Below, in pieces: positions 6,707-14,370 of a stretch of 17,978 bases of DNA. Under the pieces are notes generated by a model that ran no database searches, was not told where the DNA came from, and saw only the letters and a program-made list of their open reading frames with translations. The stretch lies in the NCBI GenBank assembly GCA_023228765.1, contig JALOAM010000049.1:1-17978 (forward strand). The letters run 5' to 3'. The position numbers were made by a program, and so were the translations under genes. Each line of letters opens with the position of its first letter. Position 1 is the first letter of the stretch. Source of the stretch: Dehalococcoidia bacterium (GTDB lineage Bacteria; Chloroflexota; Dehalococcoidia; UBA2979).

Positions 6707-8119
6707 ATGGGGTTTGAGGTGACCGCACCGCCCGCCCGGACCGGACCGTTCGCCCTGACGGGCGTCACCCTCGTGTCTGGCGACCGAGACGGATCCGTGC
6801 AAGCGGACCGGACCATCCTCGTCGGGGCGGACGGCGTGATCGCTCGGATCGGATCCGACGCCGACACGCCCGTCCCGGTCGGACACCGCAGCATCGACCT
6901 GGCAGGGACGTGGGTTATCCCGGGGCTCATCAACGCCCATGCTCACCTGTTCTCAGACGGCAAGCCTCTGCCGCCGATCCTGCTGAAGGAGTCCGCACAG
7001 GGACTGGTCTCGGCGTTCTCACACAGCCCCCTGGGGGCAGCTCTGTTCAAGCGCCGCACGAGGGCGAACGTCCGGACACAGCTCCACTCGGGCGTGACCA
7101 CGATCCGTAGCGTGGGTGACGTCCGCTACGAGGTCGTCGGTGTCGCGGAGGAGATCGAGGCCGGCAAGTACCTCGGGCCGCGCGTGCTCGCTTCTGGACC
7201 ACTGCTCGCCGTTACCGGAGGACACGGCGCGCCGCAGATCGCGCTGACCGCGGACTCACCATGGGAGGCCCGGCGCAACACGCGTCGGAATCGGCAGCAC
7301 GGCGTCAAGGCGATCAAGATCTCGGCCACCAGCGGCGTGACGGATGCGCGGGCGATCGGCTACGCCGGCCGGCCCGAGATGACCGAGGAGGAGATGCGCG
7401 CCATATGCGAGGAGGCACACAACGCCGGCATCCTCGTCGCGGCACACGCCCAGAGCAAGGAGGGGATCGTCGCCGCGCTCCGGGCGGGCGTCGACACGAT
7501 CGAGCACGGGGCGGGCATGACGCCCGAGATCGTGGAGCTGTTCCACCGCAACCCGCGCTCCCTGCGCGGGACCTCGGCCCTGGTCCCGACGCTGCTGGCG
7601 TGCTTCCCGCTGGTCAAATTCGACCGGGAGGTCACCGGCATCAGTGACATCAGCAAGGCGAACGCGGAGATGATCTGGGAGTCGATGCTCCAGGGCATCC
7701 AGGACGCGCGGGACAACGGGATCAGCATCGGCATGGGGACCGACTCCGCGCTGACCTTCGTCACCCACTACGACGCGTGGCGAGAGATGGACCTCGCCGT
7801 CCGGTATGGCGGACTCACCCGCGCGCAGTCGCTCCATGCCGCCACCGCGGTCAACGCTCGCATCCTCGGGCTCGATGCGGTCACCGGCTCGATCGAGCCG
7901 GGCAAGGCCGCCGACCTGGTCGTCCTGGACTCGAACCCACTCGATGACTTCCGCGCCCTCAAGGCCCCGCGGATGGTGGTGGCGCGCGGCGCGATCATCG
8001 ACCACCCGTCGGTCACGCGGTTCCCCGAGTTGGACGCCCGGCTCGACACCCTGTGGGTGACTGACACGCAGCACCAACCCGAGCGTCCTCCGCGCGCACC
8101 CTGTACCGTCCCGCCATGA
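6707..8119 (+). CDS. Metal-dependent amidohydrolase (imidazolonepropionase/prolidase-like)
   Basis: About 470 residues of the amidohydrolase superfamily. An N-terminal beta domain (FALTGVTLVSG ... ILVGADGVIARIG) precedes the barrel, with metal ligands visible in order: H78 and H80 in INAHAHLF, K204 in VKAIKISATSG (probable carboxylated lysine), H247 in AAHAQS, H267 in TIEHGAG and D346 in MGTDSAL. The C-terminal GSIEPGKAADLVVLD closes the beta domain. This ligand set fits binuclear hydrolases close to the Xaa-Pro dipeptidase/imidazolonepropionase-like group acting on amides or dipeptides; the substrate is unknown. No signal peptide is seen, so it is probably cytoplasmic. The frame also allows a GTG at 6662 preceded by GAGGAG, but the added Cys/Arg-rich residues look unnatural, so I prefer the ATG at 6707. 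The last 4 bases overlap the next gene. Confidence 0.88.
   Translation: MGFEVTAPPARTGPFALTGVTLVSGDRDGSVQADRTILVGADGVIARIGSDADTPVPVGHRSIDLAGTWVIPGLINAHAHLFSDGKPLPPILLKESAQGLVSAFSHSPLGAALFKRRTRANVRTQLHSGVTTIRSVGDVRYEVVGVAEEIEAGKYLGPRVLASGPLLAVTGGHGAPQIALTADSPWEARRNTRRNRQHGVKAIKISATSGVTDARAIGYAGRPEMTEEEMRAICEEAHNAGILVAAHAQSKEGIVAALRAGVDTIEHGAGMTPEIVELFHRNPRSLRGTSALVPTLLACFPLVKFDREVTGISDISKANAEMIWESMLQGIQDARDNGISIGMGTDSALTFVTHYDAWREMDLAVRYGGLTRAQSLHAATAVNARILGLDAVTGSIEPGKAADLVVLDSNPLDDFRALKAPRMVVARGAIIDHPSVTRFPELDARLDTLWVTDTQHQPERPPRAPCTVPP
8104..8109 (+). promoter_or_regulatory. -10-like box of a possible leaderless start (MBL-fold gene)
   Basis: TACCGT (TANNNT) ends exactly 6 bases before the ATG at 8116 and lies inside the 3' end of the amidohydrolase gene. 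No Shine-Dalgarno is present. The 4-base overlap with the upstream stop also permits translational coupling, so both modes may serve this gene. Confidence 0.4.
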
Positions 8120-8784
8120 TCGAGTTGCGGCCCGGACTCTGGCACTGGCAGGCGCCCCACCCGGAGTGGAACGCTGAGCAGCGATGGCCGCGCGAGGTGT
8201 CCTCGTACGCCGTCGACGACGGTACGCACCTCATCCTGATCGACCCGCAGACCGTGCCGAAGGAGCTCCTCGCGCTCGCCGAGGATCGCGTGCCCGTCGT
8301 CCTGCTCACTGCGCCGTGGCACGAGCGCGACACGAGGATCCTGGTCGAACGCCTCGGCGCGGCGGTGTACGCACCACGGCCCGACACCGCGGCCGACCTC
8401 ATGGCGAAGTTCCACGTCACCGCCGAACAGGCCGGCGACGGCAGTCCCGACCTCACGTGGCTGCGCGAGCGCAACACCGAGGCCCACTTCTACGGCGCGG
8501 GCGACCGTCTCCCGATCGGCGTCGAGGCCTTCCTCGGGCGGGAGCACAACGACCTCGTGCTGTGGATGCCGAGCATCCGAGCGGTCATCGCCGGTGACAC
8601 CCTGGTGGACTTCGGACCCCAGTCCGGCGGTGGCTTCGGCATCAACCCGTGGCTCCGCGGCGACGTCACCCGCGAGGAAGTCGTCAAGCGCCTCCGTCCA
8701 CTCCTCGCCCTCCCGGTCGAGTTCGTGCTGCCACCCCACGGCGCCCCCACCGACCTCGCCGCGCTGGAGCGAGCACTGACCTAG
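8116..8784 (+). CDS. Degenerate metallo-beta-lactamase-fold protein
   Basis: A 222-residue protein with the beta-lactamase-fold outline: an N-terminal strand IELRPGLWHW, SSYAVDDGTHLILIDP (29-44), a motif strand VVLLTAPWHERDT (61-73), VIAGDTLVDFG (158-167) and PHGAPTD (207-213). The normal HxHxDH metal motif is replaced by PWHERD, so only H69 and D72 survive there, while D161 and H208 occupy the later metal positions. It may bind one metal or none, and the reaction is not predictable. The ATG overlaps the amidohydrolase stop (ATGA), implying shared expression and perhaps a linked pathway. Confidence 0.72.
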   Translation: MIELRPGLWHWQAPHPEWNAEQRWPREVSSYAVDDGTHLILIDPQTVPKELLALAEDRVPVVLLTAPWHERDTRILVERLGAAVYAPRPDTAADLMAKFHVTAEQAGDGSPDLTWLRERNTEAHFYGAGDRLPIGVEAFLGREHNDLVLWMPSIRAVIAGDTLVDFGPQSGGGFGINPWLRGDVTREEVVKRLRPLLALPVEFVLPPHGAPTDLAALERALT

Positions 8785-8837
8785 CGACGACCTCGATCGC
8801 TCCGACGGGCCGCCGCCAACGAGCGGTTGCCACGACG

Positions 8838-8843
8838 TATCCT
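8838..8843 (+). promoter_or_regulatory. -10-like TATCCT upstream of the PhoD-like gene
   Basis: TATCCT lies 51 bases before the ATG at 8895, in the 110-base gap after the MBL-fold gene. No good -35 is seen at 16-18 bases. Exactly 6 bases downstream is an ATT codon (8850) in frame with the phosphatase and with no stop between, which copies the leaderless spacing seen elsewhere, although ATT is a very rare start codon. Confidence 0.3.
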
Positions 8844-8894
8844 CGGTCGATTGGGCCGGCACACCACGCACCGATCGCGGCGAAGGGCGGCGTG

Positions 8895-10349
8895 ATGGCT
8901 CTCGGACTGGAGTTCCCGGACGGCGAACTGAGCGACACGCTGTTCCTCGGCGGCGTCACCGACCGAAGCGTCCGCGCCTGGCTCCGCGCCCCGGACGCCA
9001 CCTCCGTCACGGTGACGCTCGAGGTCGCGGGCGCCTCCCACAGCGTGGAGGCTCGCCCGGACGCCGGGCACGACCACGTGGCGGCCATCGACCTCACGCT
9101 CGACGCCGCGCATCCGGGCGAGGAGTTCGTGGTGACGGCCGGATCGCACCGACGGATCGGCCGCTTCGCGCCCTCGGCCGCCTCGCCCGCGCCGTTCACG
9201 TTCGCATTCGGCTCCTGTCATCAGCCGTTCCAACCGAACGATGACAACCGCCTCGCGAAACACGCCGGAGCGGCGATCTACCCGCCGCTGCTCACGCTCA
9301 TGCGGGAACACGACGCGCGCTTCCTCCTCCTCAACGGCGACCAGGTGTACTCGGACGGTGTCGACGGGCAGAGCGTCCGCAAGTGGGCGCGAAACCGCTC
9401 GGCTGACGACAAGCCCTCGTTCGAGGAGTACCTGGGGGCGTACCGGCACCTCTACCGCGGCTACTTCAACGAGAGCGGCTTCCGCGCGCTCCTCGAAGCG
9501 TTCCCCACGCGGATGATGTGGGACGACCACGACATCGCCGACTCCTGGGGCTCACGGTTCATCGAGGTCGAGGAGGACCGCCAGATGTACCGCGCCGCCT
9601 CCCAGACGTTCCGGGAGTACCAGCGTGCTCGCGCCCCTGGCGCTCCGTTCGGGGGCGAGGCTCCCTACCACCACGAGTTCCGCTACGGCGACACGGCGTT
9701 CTGGGTGATGGACCTGCGCGGTATCCGCTCATGGCAGGACGAGGTCGTGCTGGGGGAGGCGCAACTCGCCGACACCGCCGCCTTCCTCGATCGTGCGAGG
9801 GCGGACGAGATCCGCACGGTGTTCGTGGTCGCCTCGATCCCGGTCATCCACTTCTCGCCCGCCATCGTCTCCGTCCTCCAGTGGGTGCCGGGCAACAAGG
9901 GGTCAGACGTCCGCGACCGATGGGACGCGGCTCCGTTCCGCGAGGAGCGCGACCGGCTGATCGAACTGCTCACCGCCTGGCAGCGGCTCGATCCCCGGCA
10001 CCAGGTCGTGGTCCTCTCCGGCGACGTGCACGCGGGCGCAGCGTTCATCGTGCGCGACCGCCGGACGGGCGGCCGGTTCCACCAGTGGACCAGCAGTTCG
10101 CTCTCCGCGCCGGGAGGCCTCGCGCACAATGTCGCCAACCGCGTGGGGAGCCGCCTGGTGAACTGGGGCGAGCGAGTCTGCGAGGCTGCCCGCGTGGGCG
10201 TCGACCCGCGTAACAACGCCGGGCTGGTACGCGTACGCCCGATCGAGGGCGGCGGACACCACGTCACCTTCCACCTCTACGCGCACGATGCGCACGGCAG
10301 CCTCGTCCGGAGCATCCACGCCTCGGCCATCCCGCCTGGACCCGCCTGA
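8895..10349 (+). CDS. PhoD-like metallophosphatase (alkaline phosphatase D family)
   Basis: A 484-residue protein. An N-terminal Fn3-like beta domain (about 1-95) is followed by the PhoD-type metallophosphatase domain: FAFGSCHQPF (103-112), LLLNGDQVYSDG (144-155), MMWDDHDIADSWGS (207-220), MDLRGIRSW and VVLSGDVHAGAAF (371-383). The C108, D149, Y152, D210, H212, D377 and H379 positions match the family's Fe/Ca phosphodiester and phosphomonoester active site. PhoD enzymes are usually exported by Tat, but no twin-arginine or other signal is visible at this start, so this one may work inside the cell. The ATG follows GTG directly and has only a weak AAGGGCGG. It converges on the HYR gene with just 8 bases between stops. 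Confidence 0.9.
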   Translation: MALGLEFPDGELSDTLFLGGVTDRSVRAWLRAPDATSVTVTLEVAGASHSVEARPDAGHDHVAAIDLTLDAAHPGEEFVVTAGSHRRIGRFAPSAASPAPFTFAFGSCHQPFQPNDDNRLAKHAGAAIYPPLLTLMREHDARFLLLNGDQVYSDGVDGQSVRKWARNRSADDKPSFEEYLGAYRHLYRGYFNESGFRALLEAFPTRMMWDDHDIADSWGSRFIEVEEDRQMYRAASQTFREYQRARAPGAPFGGEAPYHHEFRYGDTAFWVMDLRGIRSWQDEVVLGEAQLADTAAFLDRARADEIRTVFVVASIPVIHFSPAIVSVLQWVPGNKGSDVRDRWDAAPFREERDRLIELLTAWQRLDPRHQVVVLSGDVHAGAAFIVRDRRTGGRFHQWTSSSLSAPGGLAHNVANRVGSRLVNWGERVCEAARVGVDPRNNAGLVRVRPIEGGGHHVTFHLYAHDAHGSLVRSIHASAIPPGPA

Positions 10350-10357
10350 CCGAGCAC

Positions 10358-13300
10358 TCACAGGCCCCCGCCCGACATCACCACGACGGGCGTGTCCGGC
10401 GAGAGGTAGCCCGACGGGAAGAGCGCACGGAAGGCGGCGTTCAGGAAGCTCGGCCCGCCGACCGTGTAGCCGTAGGCGCGGCCGCCGGACCAGACCCAGA
10501 GGGCCGTGACACCCTCGATGGAAGCGGCATCCTCGATGGTCCCACCGCCCCAGACCGTGAACGTCGCGCCGCGCGGGGTGAGCGGCGTCGAGAACGCGCG
10601 GTACCCCGCGCGGCGGGCGATCGCGAAGATCGTGAAGTGGTCCACCTCCGCGATCAAGGTGACGCTGCCGTCCTCCTCCATCACCAGCTTCGCGGGTACC
10701 TCCACCCAACTGCTGCCGTTCCAGAACACGACCGTCAGCTCACGGGCACCCGTGTCCGGAACCTGGCTCGCGGGAACCGTGAACGACAGCTCCACCGGCG
10801 CACCGAACCCATCCTCCACGGAGGCGCCGTGGGGCGTGGCGGCGTACACCTGGTAGGCGACGATGACACCCGTCGAGGTCGGCGGCGGAGCCTGCTCGAT
10901 GAGCCGTTCGACGTCCATGATCGCCGCGATGCTGAGCTCGACGCCCGGCGGAAGCGCACCCGGAGGCGCGACGACCTTCGCCGTCGTGCCGTCCGAGGAC
11001 TGCGTCTCCAGGACCACCTCGTCCGTCTCGCTGACCTCGGCAGTCTGTGGCTCGTCCACCTGGACGGTCACGCCGCCGCGCTCCATCGGAGGCGTCGTGC
11101 GCCCCGAGGGGGGTCGTTCGTCCTCGGGTGGCGGATCCATGTTCGCGCTCACCGTGACCGTGAAGGTCACCGTCGCAAGGTTGGCGGAGGCGTCCGAGGC
11201 CGTGCAGGTCACCGTCGTCACGCCGAGCGCGAACATGGATCCGCTGATGGGTGTGCAAGTCACCAGCCCCGCGCCGTTCACGGCGTCCGTCGCCGTCGGT
11301 GCGGTGTAGGTCACCACTGCGCCACCAGGCCCGGTCGCCGTGATCGCGATGTCACGAGGGACGTCCGAGAACGACGGCGGTGTCTCATCCGCTGTCACGG
11401 TGACCGTGAACTCCTCAGACGCTTCGTTCCCCACGCCGTCCGAGGCGGTGCACGTCACCGTCGTCGTTCCAATCGGGAACAGCGATGCGGTGACGGGGCT
11501 GCAGCCCACCGACACCCCGCCGTCCACGGCATCGGTCGCGGTCGGGCTCATGTAGCTCACATACGCACCGTCTGGGCCGGTCGCCACCATCGTGATGTCC
11601 TCGGGCGTTCCGGAGAGCGAGGGCGGCGTCTCGTCCTCGATGACCGTCACCGTGAACTCCGATGACGCCTCGTTCCCGGAGGCGTCCGAGGCCGCACACG
11701 CCACCGTCGTCACACCGATCGGGAACGTCGATCCGCTGGCGGGAGCGCAGGTCACCGGTCGAGGGCCGGACACGAGATCGATCGCAGTCGGCAAGGTGTA
11801 GGTCACCGCGATCCCGCCGGAGGCGGCCGATGTGATGGTGTCCGGGACACCGGTCAACACGGGTGGTGCGTCGTCTCGCACGGTCACCGCTGTGGAGGTC
11901 GTCACCGTGCTGGGATACACGTCGAGGTCCGTGGCCGTGCAATGCACGAAGAAGACGCCCACCGGGGCCAGCGATCCAGACGGCCAATCACAGGTGACCG
12001 GAAGCTCCGCGTGCGCGGCAGATGAAGCCTGCGGCGTCTCGTAGGTGACGTACGCGCCCCCCGGGGATGCCGCCGTGAACGTCGGGAGGGCGGGGAGATC
12101 CGTGATGGTCAGGTTCCCGTAGTTCACGACCACGTTGAAGCTGGTGGTCACGGTCTCCTGGGGATCTGTGAAGGGACGGGTCGCGGTGCAGGTCACCGTG
12201 GTCATGCCCACGGGGAAGAGCGAGCCAACGCCGGGAGCGCATTCGACGTCGACCGGGCCGATGCTGTCCGAGGCCGTGGGCTTCTCGTACGTGACCGTGA
12301 CGCCAGAGGGCCCCGGGATGTCGTCGACCTCGATGTCGTCGCGTGGGGTGATCGTCAGGCCCGTGGCAGTGGCGTGCACCTCCACCATCACGCCGGCCGT
12401 CGTGCTGGCGGACGCGTAGTTCGCGTCGCCCGAGTAGGTCGCGGTGACCTCGTGCGTTCCCACCGGGAGGCCGGTGAGCAGGACCGACACGAGGCCGGAG
12501 GTCCACGCGCCGCTCAGGGTCTGCGTCTTCACGGTTTCGCCGTCGAGCTTCACGTCCACCGTCCCGGTGCGATGCGCCTTGACACCGCTGAACCCGGGGG
12601 AGGCCAGGAGGGTCACACGAACGGCGACCGTGTCTTCCGTGCTGATCGGCTCGGACAGCGAGTCGAGTCCAACATCGGTCGGGTACTTCACCAGCGTGAG
12701 CGTCTCACGCTCGCTCTCGCTGGACGTGTAGCGGTACCCGTCCGGGATGTAGACCGCAAAGATGTTGTGTGTCCCGGCGGTAGACAGCGTCACCTTGAAG
12801 TCGGCATCACCGGTCTCATCGAGCGTGACGAGGTTGGTGATGCCCTTCGGACCGGAGCCCGTGTCATCCAGTAGATAGACGCTGCCGCTCGGCGCCGGCA
12901 GGCCTCCAAAGATGTGCACCTGGAAGTGCCACTCGTTCCCGATGTACGCGGGATCACCAGGCTCGTTGAGCAGGGTCAGCTGGGTCGATGATGCGGCCGG
13001 CCACACGGTGATGGTGACGGAGGAGCTGCTGGCCTCGCACGGCGACGATTCCGGTGGGACGTAGGTGGCGGTGATGCTGTACGCCGAGCCGCCCGCCTGG
13101 TTGGGTGCGAACTCAACCCACGTGGAAGTGGCGGTGCCCCTGCCCGTGCCCCAGGTGGTGTCCGTCGGGACGTAGTCGAATGATTCGCCGGTGGTGGCGT
13201 TCGTGAACGTGACATGCCCCTCGGGAGGCGGGCTGTAGATGTCGAGCAGGCCACCAGCCGTCCTGCACTCCACCGTCGCCGAGAACCGCACCAACTCCCC

Positions 13301-13483
13301 GGTCGTGACGGTCGTCTTCGTGGCGGTCACGGTCAGGTGGGTCGCGTTGGCCGAAGCGGGCTCCGGCGCGCCAGGCCACCCCATCGGGCCGGCGAACAAC
13401 AGCAGCAGTAGCGCGGCACCGGCGAGGGCCATCCTCCCACTACGCGTGCCCATGCCGAACGTCGCTACTCGTGATCGCCGCAT
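10358..13483 (-). CDS. Large secreted HYR/Ig-like repeat surface protein
   Basis: A 1041-residue secreted protein. The signal peptide is RRSRVATFGMG followed by MALAGAALLLLLFAG and a cut near ASANA (about residue 46). Three Ig-like beta domains follow (about 48-162, 163-265, 266-370), the third ending in the Big-type ATYSGDANYASA. Five HYR domains of about 82 residues come next (372-454, 455-535, 536-615, 616-697, 698-779), with repeated signatures FPIGVTTVTCTASD and EFTVTV and paired cysteines. A Pro-rich linker (780-800) leads to a region with a ZU5-like KVVAPPGALPPGVEL and a VDHFTIFAIA strand, then a C-terminal 80-residue module ending FPSGYLSPDTPVVVMSGGGL. HYR domains serve cell-surface adhesion. 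No LPXTG, SLH or membrane anchor is visible, so attachment or release is unresolved. A minus-strand promoter may overlap the TetR operator. Confidence 0.9.
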   Translation of the reverse strand: MRRSRVATFGMGTRSGRMALAGAALLLLLFAGPMGWPGAPEPASANATHLTVTATKTTVTTGELVRFSATVECRTAGGLLDIYSPPPEGHVTFTNATTGESFDYVPTDTTWGTGRGTATSTWVEFAPNQAGGSAYSITATYVPPESSPCEASSSSVTITVWPAASSTQLTLLNEPGDPAYIGNEWHFQVHIFGGLPAPSGSVYLLDDTGSGPKGITNLVTLDETGDADFKVTLSTAGTHNIFAVYIPDGYRYTSSESERETLTLVKYPTDVGLDSLSEPISTEDTVAVRVTLLASPGFSGVKAHRTGTVDVKLDGETVKTQTLSGAWTSGLVSVLLTGLPVGTHEVTATYSGDANYASASTTAGVMVEVHATATGLTITPRDDIEVDDIPGPSGVTVTYEKPTASDSIGPVDVECAPGVGSLFPVGMTTVTCTATRPFTDPQETVTTSFNVVVNYGNLTITDLPALPTFTAASPGGAYVTYETPQASSAAHAELPVTCDWPSGSLAPVGVFFVHCTATDLDVYPSTVTTSTAVTVRDDAPPVLTGVPDTITSAASGGIAVTYTLPTAIDLVSGPRPVTCAPASGSTFPIGVTTVACAASDASGNEASSEFTVTVIEDETPPSLSGTPEDITMVATGPDGAYVSYMSPTATDAVDGGVSVGCSPVTASLFPIGTTTVTCTASDGVGNEASEEFTVTVTADETPPSFSDVPRDIAITATGPGGAVVTYTAPTATDAVNGAGLVTCTPISGSMFALGVTTVTCTASDASANLATVTFTVTVSANMDPPPEDERPPSGRTTPPMERGGVTVQVDEPQTAEVSETDEVVLETQSSDGTTAKVVAPPGALPPGVELSIAAIMDVERLIEQAPPPTSTGVIVAYQVYAATPHGASVEDGFGAPVELSFTVPASQVPDTGARELTVVFWNGSSWVEVPAKLVMEEDGSVTLIAEVDHFTIFAIARRAGYRAFSTPLTPRGATFTVWGGGTIEDAASIEGVTALWVWSGGRAYGYTVGGPSFLNAAFRALFPSGYLSPDTPVVVMSGGGL
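11147..12370 (-). repeat. Five-unit HYR-coding repeat array
   Basis: Five tandem units of about 240-250 bases inside the surface-protein gene encode the HYR domains. The last three are most alike, each with ETPPS near the start, ATGP(D/G)G, PTATDAV and TTVTCTASD, suggesting recent duplication; the first two are diverged. Copy number could vary by recombination. Confidence 0.75.
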
Positions 13484-13597
13484 GGCCGTGTCCCCTGCTC
13501 CGCGGTGCGCTGGCCAGTCGTCCCAACCCGACGAGGGCCCGCGGTACCGTCGCCGTTACGATGCGTCGGGCCTCGATCCAGGCCTGTTGATGGCTGC

Positions 13598-13626
13598 AAG
13601 ATAGAATTCATTCATGCATGAATCAA
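13598..13626 (-). promoter_or_regulatory. Candidate promoter for the HYR surface-protein gene
   Basis: On the minus strand TTGATT (13626-13621), a 17-base spacer and TATCTT (13603-13598) form a fair sigma-70-type promoter pointing at the surface-protein gene, which starts about 115 bases downstream. The spacer is largely the TetR palindrome, so the regulator could block this promoter as well as its own. Confidence 0.4.
13602..13607 (+). promoter_or_regulatory. -10 box of a probable leaderless start (TetR gene)
   Basis: TAGAAT matches the -10 consensus at five of six positions and is followed by exactly 6 bases and the ATG at 13614. It overlaps the edge of the operator palindrome, a layout expected of simple autorepression. 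Confidence 0.5.
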
Positions 13627-13627
13627 T
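13606..13627. promoter_or_regulatory. 22-bp near-perfect palindrome, probable TetR operator
   Basis: Ten of eleven base pairs are symmetric around the centre at 13616/13617; the only mismatch is 13609/13624. The core ATTCATGCATGAAT (13610-13623) is a perfect 14-bp palindrome. Its AT-rich content stands out from the GC-rich surroundings. It overlaps the TetR gene's -10 box and first codons and a possible divergent promoter. A second CATGCATG at 13630-13637 may be a half-site. Binding by the adjacent TetR protein is inferred from position. Confidence 0.65.
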
Positions 13628-14288
13628 CTCATGCATGGACAACGTCTGTGTGGAGCGCGCGATGGCCAGCAAGCAGCAGCAGAGGAGCGAGGCCAGCTAT
13701 GAGGCGCTGATCCGCGCCGCGATCCGGCAGTTCCACGAACACGGGTACGCAGCGACCAGCGTGGACGACATCGTCCGTCGCACGGACTACTCGCGCGGCA
13801 GCTTCTACTTCCACTTCACGAACAAGCTCGACTGCTTCTGGCACGTCATCGCGTACCGGCAGAAGCTCAGAGCGGAGTGGGCCGAGCTGCCCTCCAGGCG
13901 CGACCCGCGCACGACATCACTCCACCAGATCCTTCGCGAGGCCGGCACCAGCCTCACCTCGTCGCTCGAGGGCATGGAGGGGATGGTGCTGTTGATGGTC
14001 GAGTGCCATCAGCAGACCCGCCACGACGAGGACGCGCAGCGCCGCCTGCACGAGATCTACCCGCCGTGGCTGGAGGAGATCGCGACGTTCGTGCACGGAC
14101 TCCAGGAGGGCGGCTGGGTCGACCCCGCCATCGACACGCAGGTGCTCGCCGCCCGCATGTTCGCGTTCGTCGAAGGTGTCTCCGTGCATCAGCGGCTGTA
14201 TGAGCTCGGCGGGATCAACCTCGGCGATGTGCTGATCGGCGGGCTCCTCGGCCTGCTCCCGCCACCGCCCGAGGCCGCGACGGCCTAG
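13614..14288 (+). CDS. TetR/AcrR-family transcriptional regulator
   Basis: A 224-residue regulator. The DNA-binding domain reads ALIRAAIRQFHEHGYAATSVDDIVRRTDYSRGSFYFHFTNKLDCFWHV when taken in parts: helix 1, then the helix-turn-helix TSVDDIVRRTDYSRGSFYFHF, the TetR signature. The C-terminal helices (about 100-215) form the ligand and dimer domain; the ligand is unknown. Two starts are possible. ATG 13614 has a -10 box exactly 6 bases upstream (leaderless). ATG 13662 (MASKQQQRSE) has a GGAG six bases before it and gives 208 residues. The palindrome around 13614 suggests autoregulation. The next gene on this strand is a class III CoA-transferase 82 bases downstream, so the regulator may govern acyl-CoA metabolism and the divergent surface protein (inference). 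Confidence 0.9.
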   Translation: MHESISCMDNVCVERAMASKQQQRSEASYEALIRAAIRQFHEHGYAATSVDDIVRRTDYSRGSFYFHFTNKLDCFWHVIAYRQKLRAEWAELPSRRDPRTTSLHQILREAGTSLTSSLEGMEGMVLLMVECHQQTRHDEDAQRRLHEIYPPWLEEIATFVHGLQEGGWVDPAIDTQVLAARMFAFVEGVSVHQRLYELGGINLGDVLIGGLLGLLPPPPEAATA

Positions 14289-14326
14289 CGGACCGCTCCT
14301 CACCCCGACGCATCGAGGGCAAGTCC

Positions 14327-14332
14327 TACACT
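14327..14332 (+). promoter_or_regulatory. -10-like TACACT upstream of the CoA-transferase gene
   Basis: TACACT lies 38 bases before the CoA-transferase ATG in the 82-base gap after the TetR gene. No clear -35 is visible. It would give a leader of about 30 bases carrying the GGAGGGAGG ribosome site, in contrast to the leaderless genes of the window. Confidence 0.3.
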
Positions 14333-14370
14333 CGCGGCTCGACCGACCGCTTTGGCGGAGGGAGGCCTCG

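Noticed and set aside
10637..11665. Plus-strand 342-codon frame antisense to the surface-protein gene.
   Set aside because: Arg/His/Gly-rich shadow with no recognisable domain; the minus strand encodes conserved HYR and ZU5-like sequence.
11147..12370. Regular repeats that could be taken for a CRISPR array or a DNA-level satellite.
   Set aside because: The period is about 245 bases, the units are diverged and in frame, and they encode HYR protein domains.
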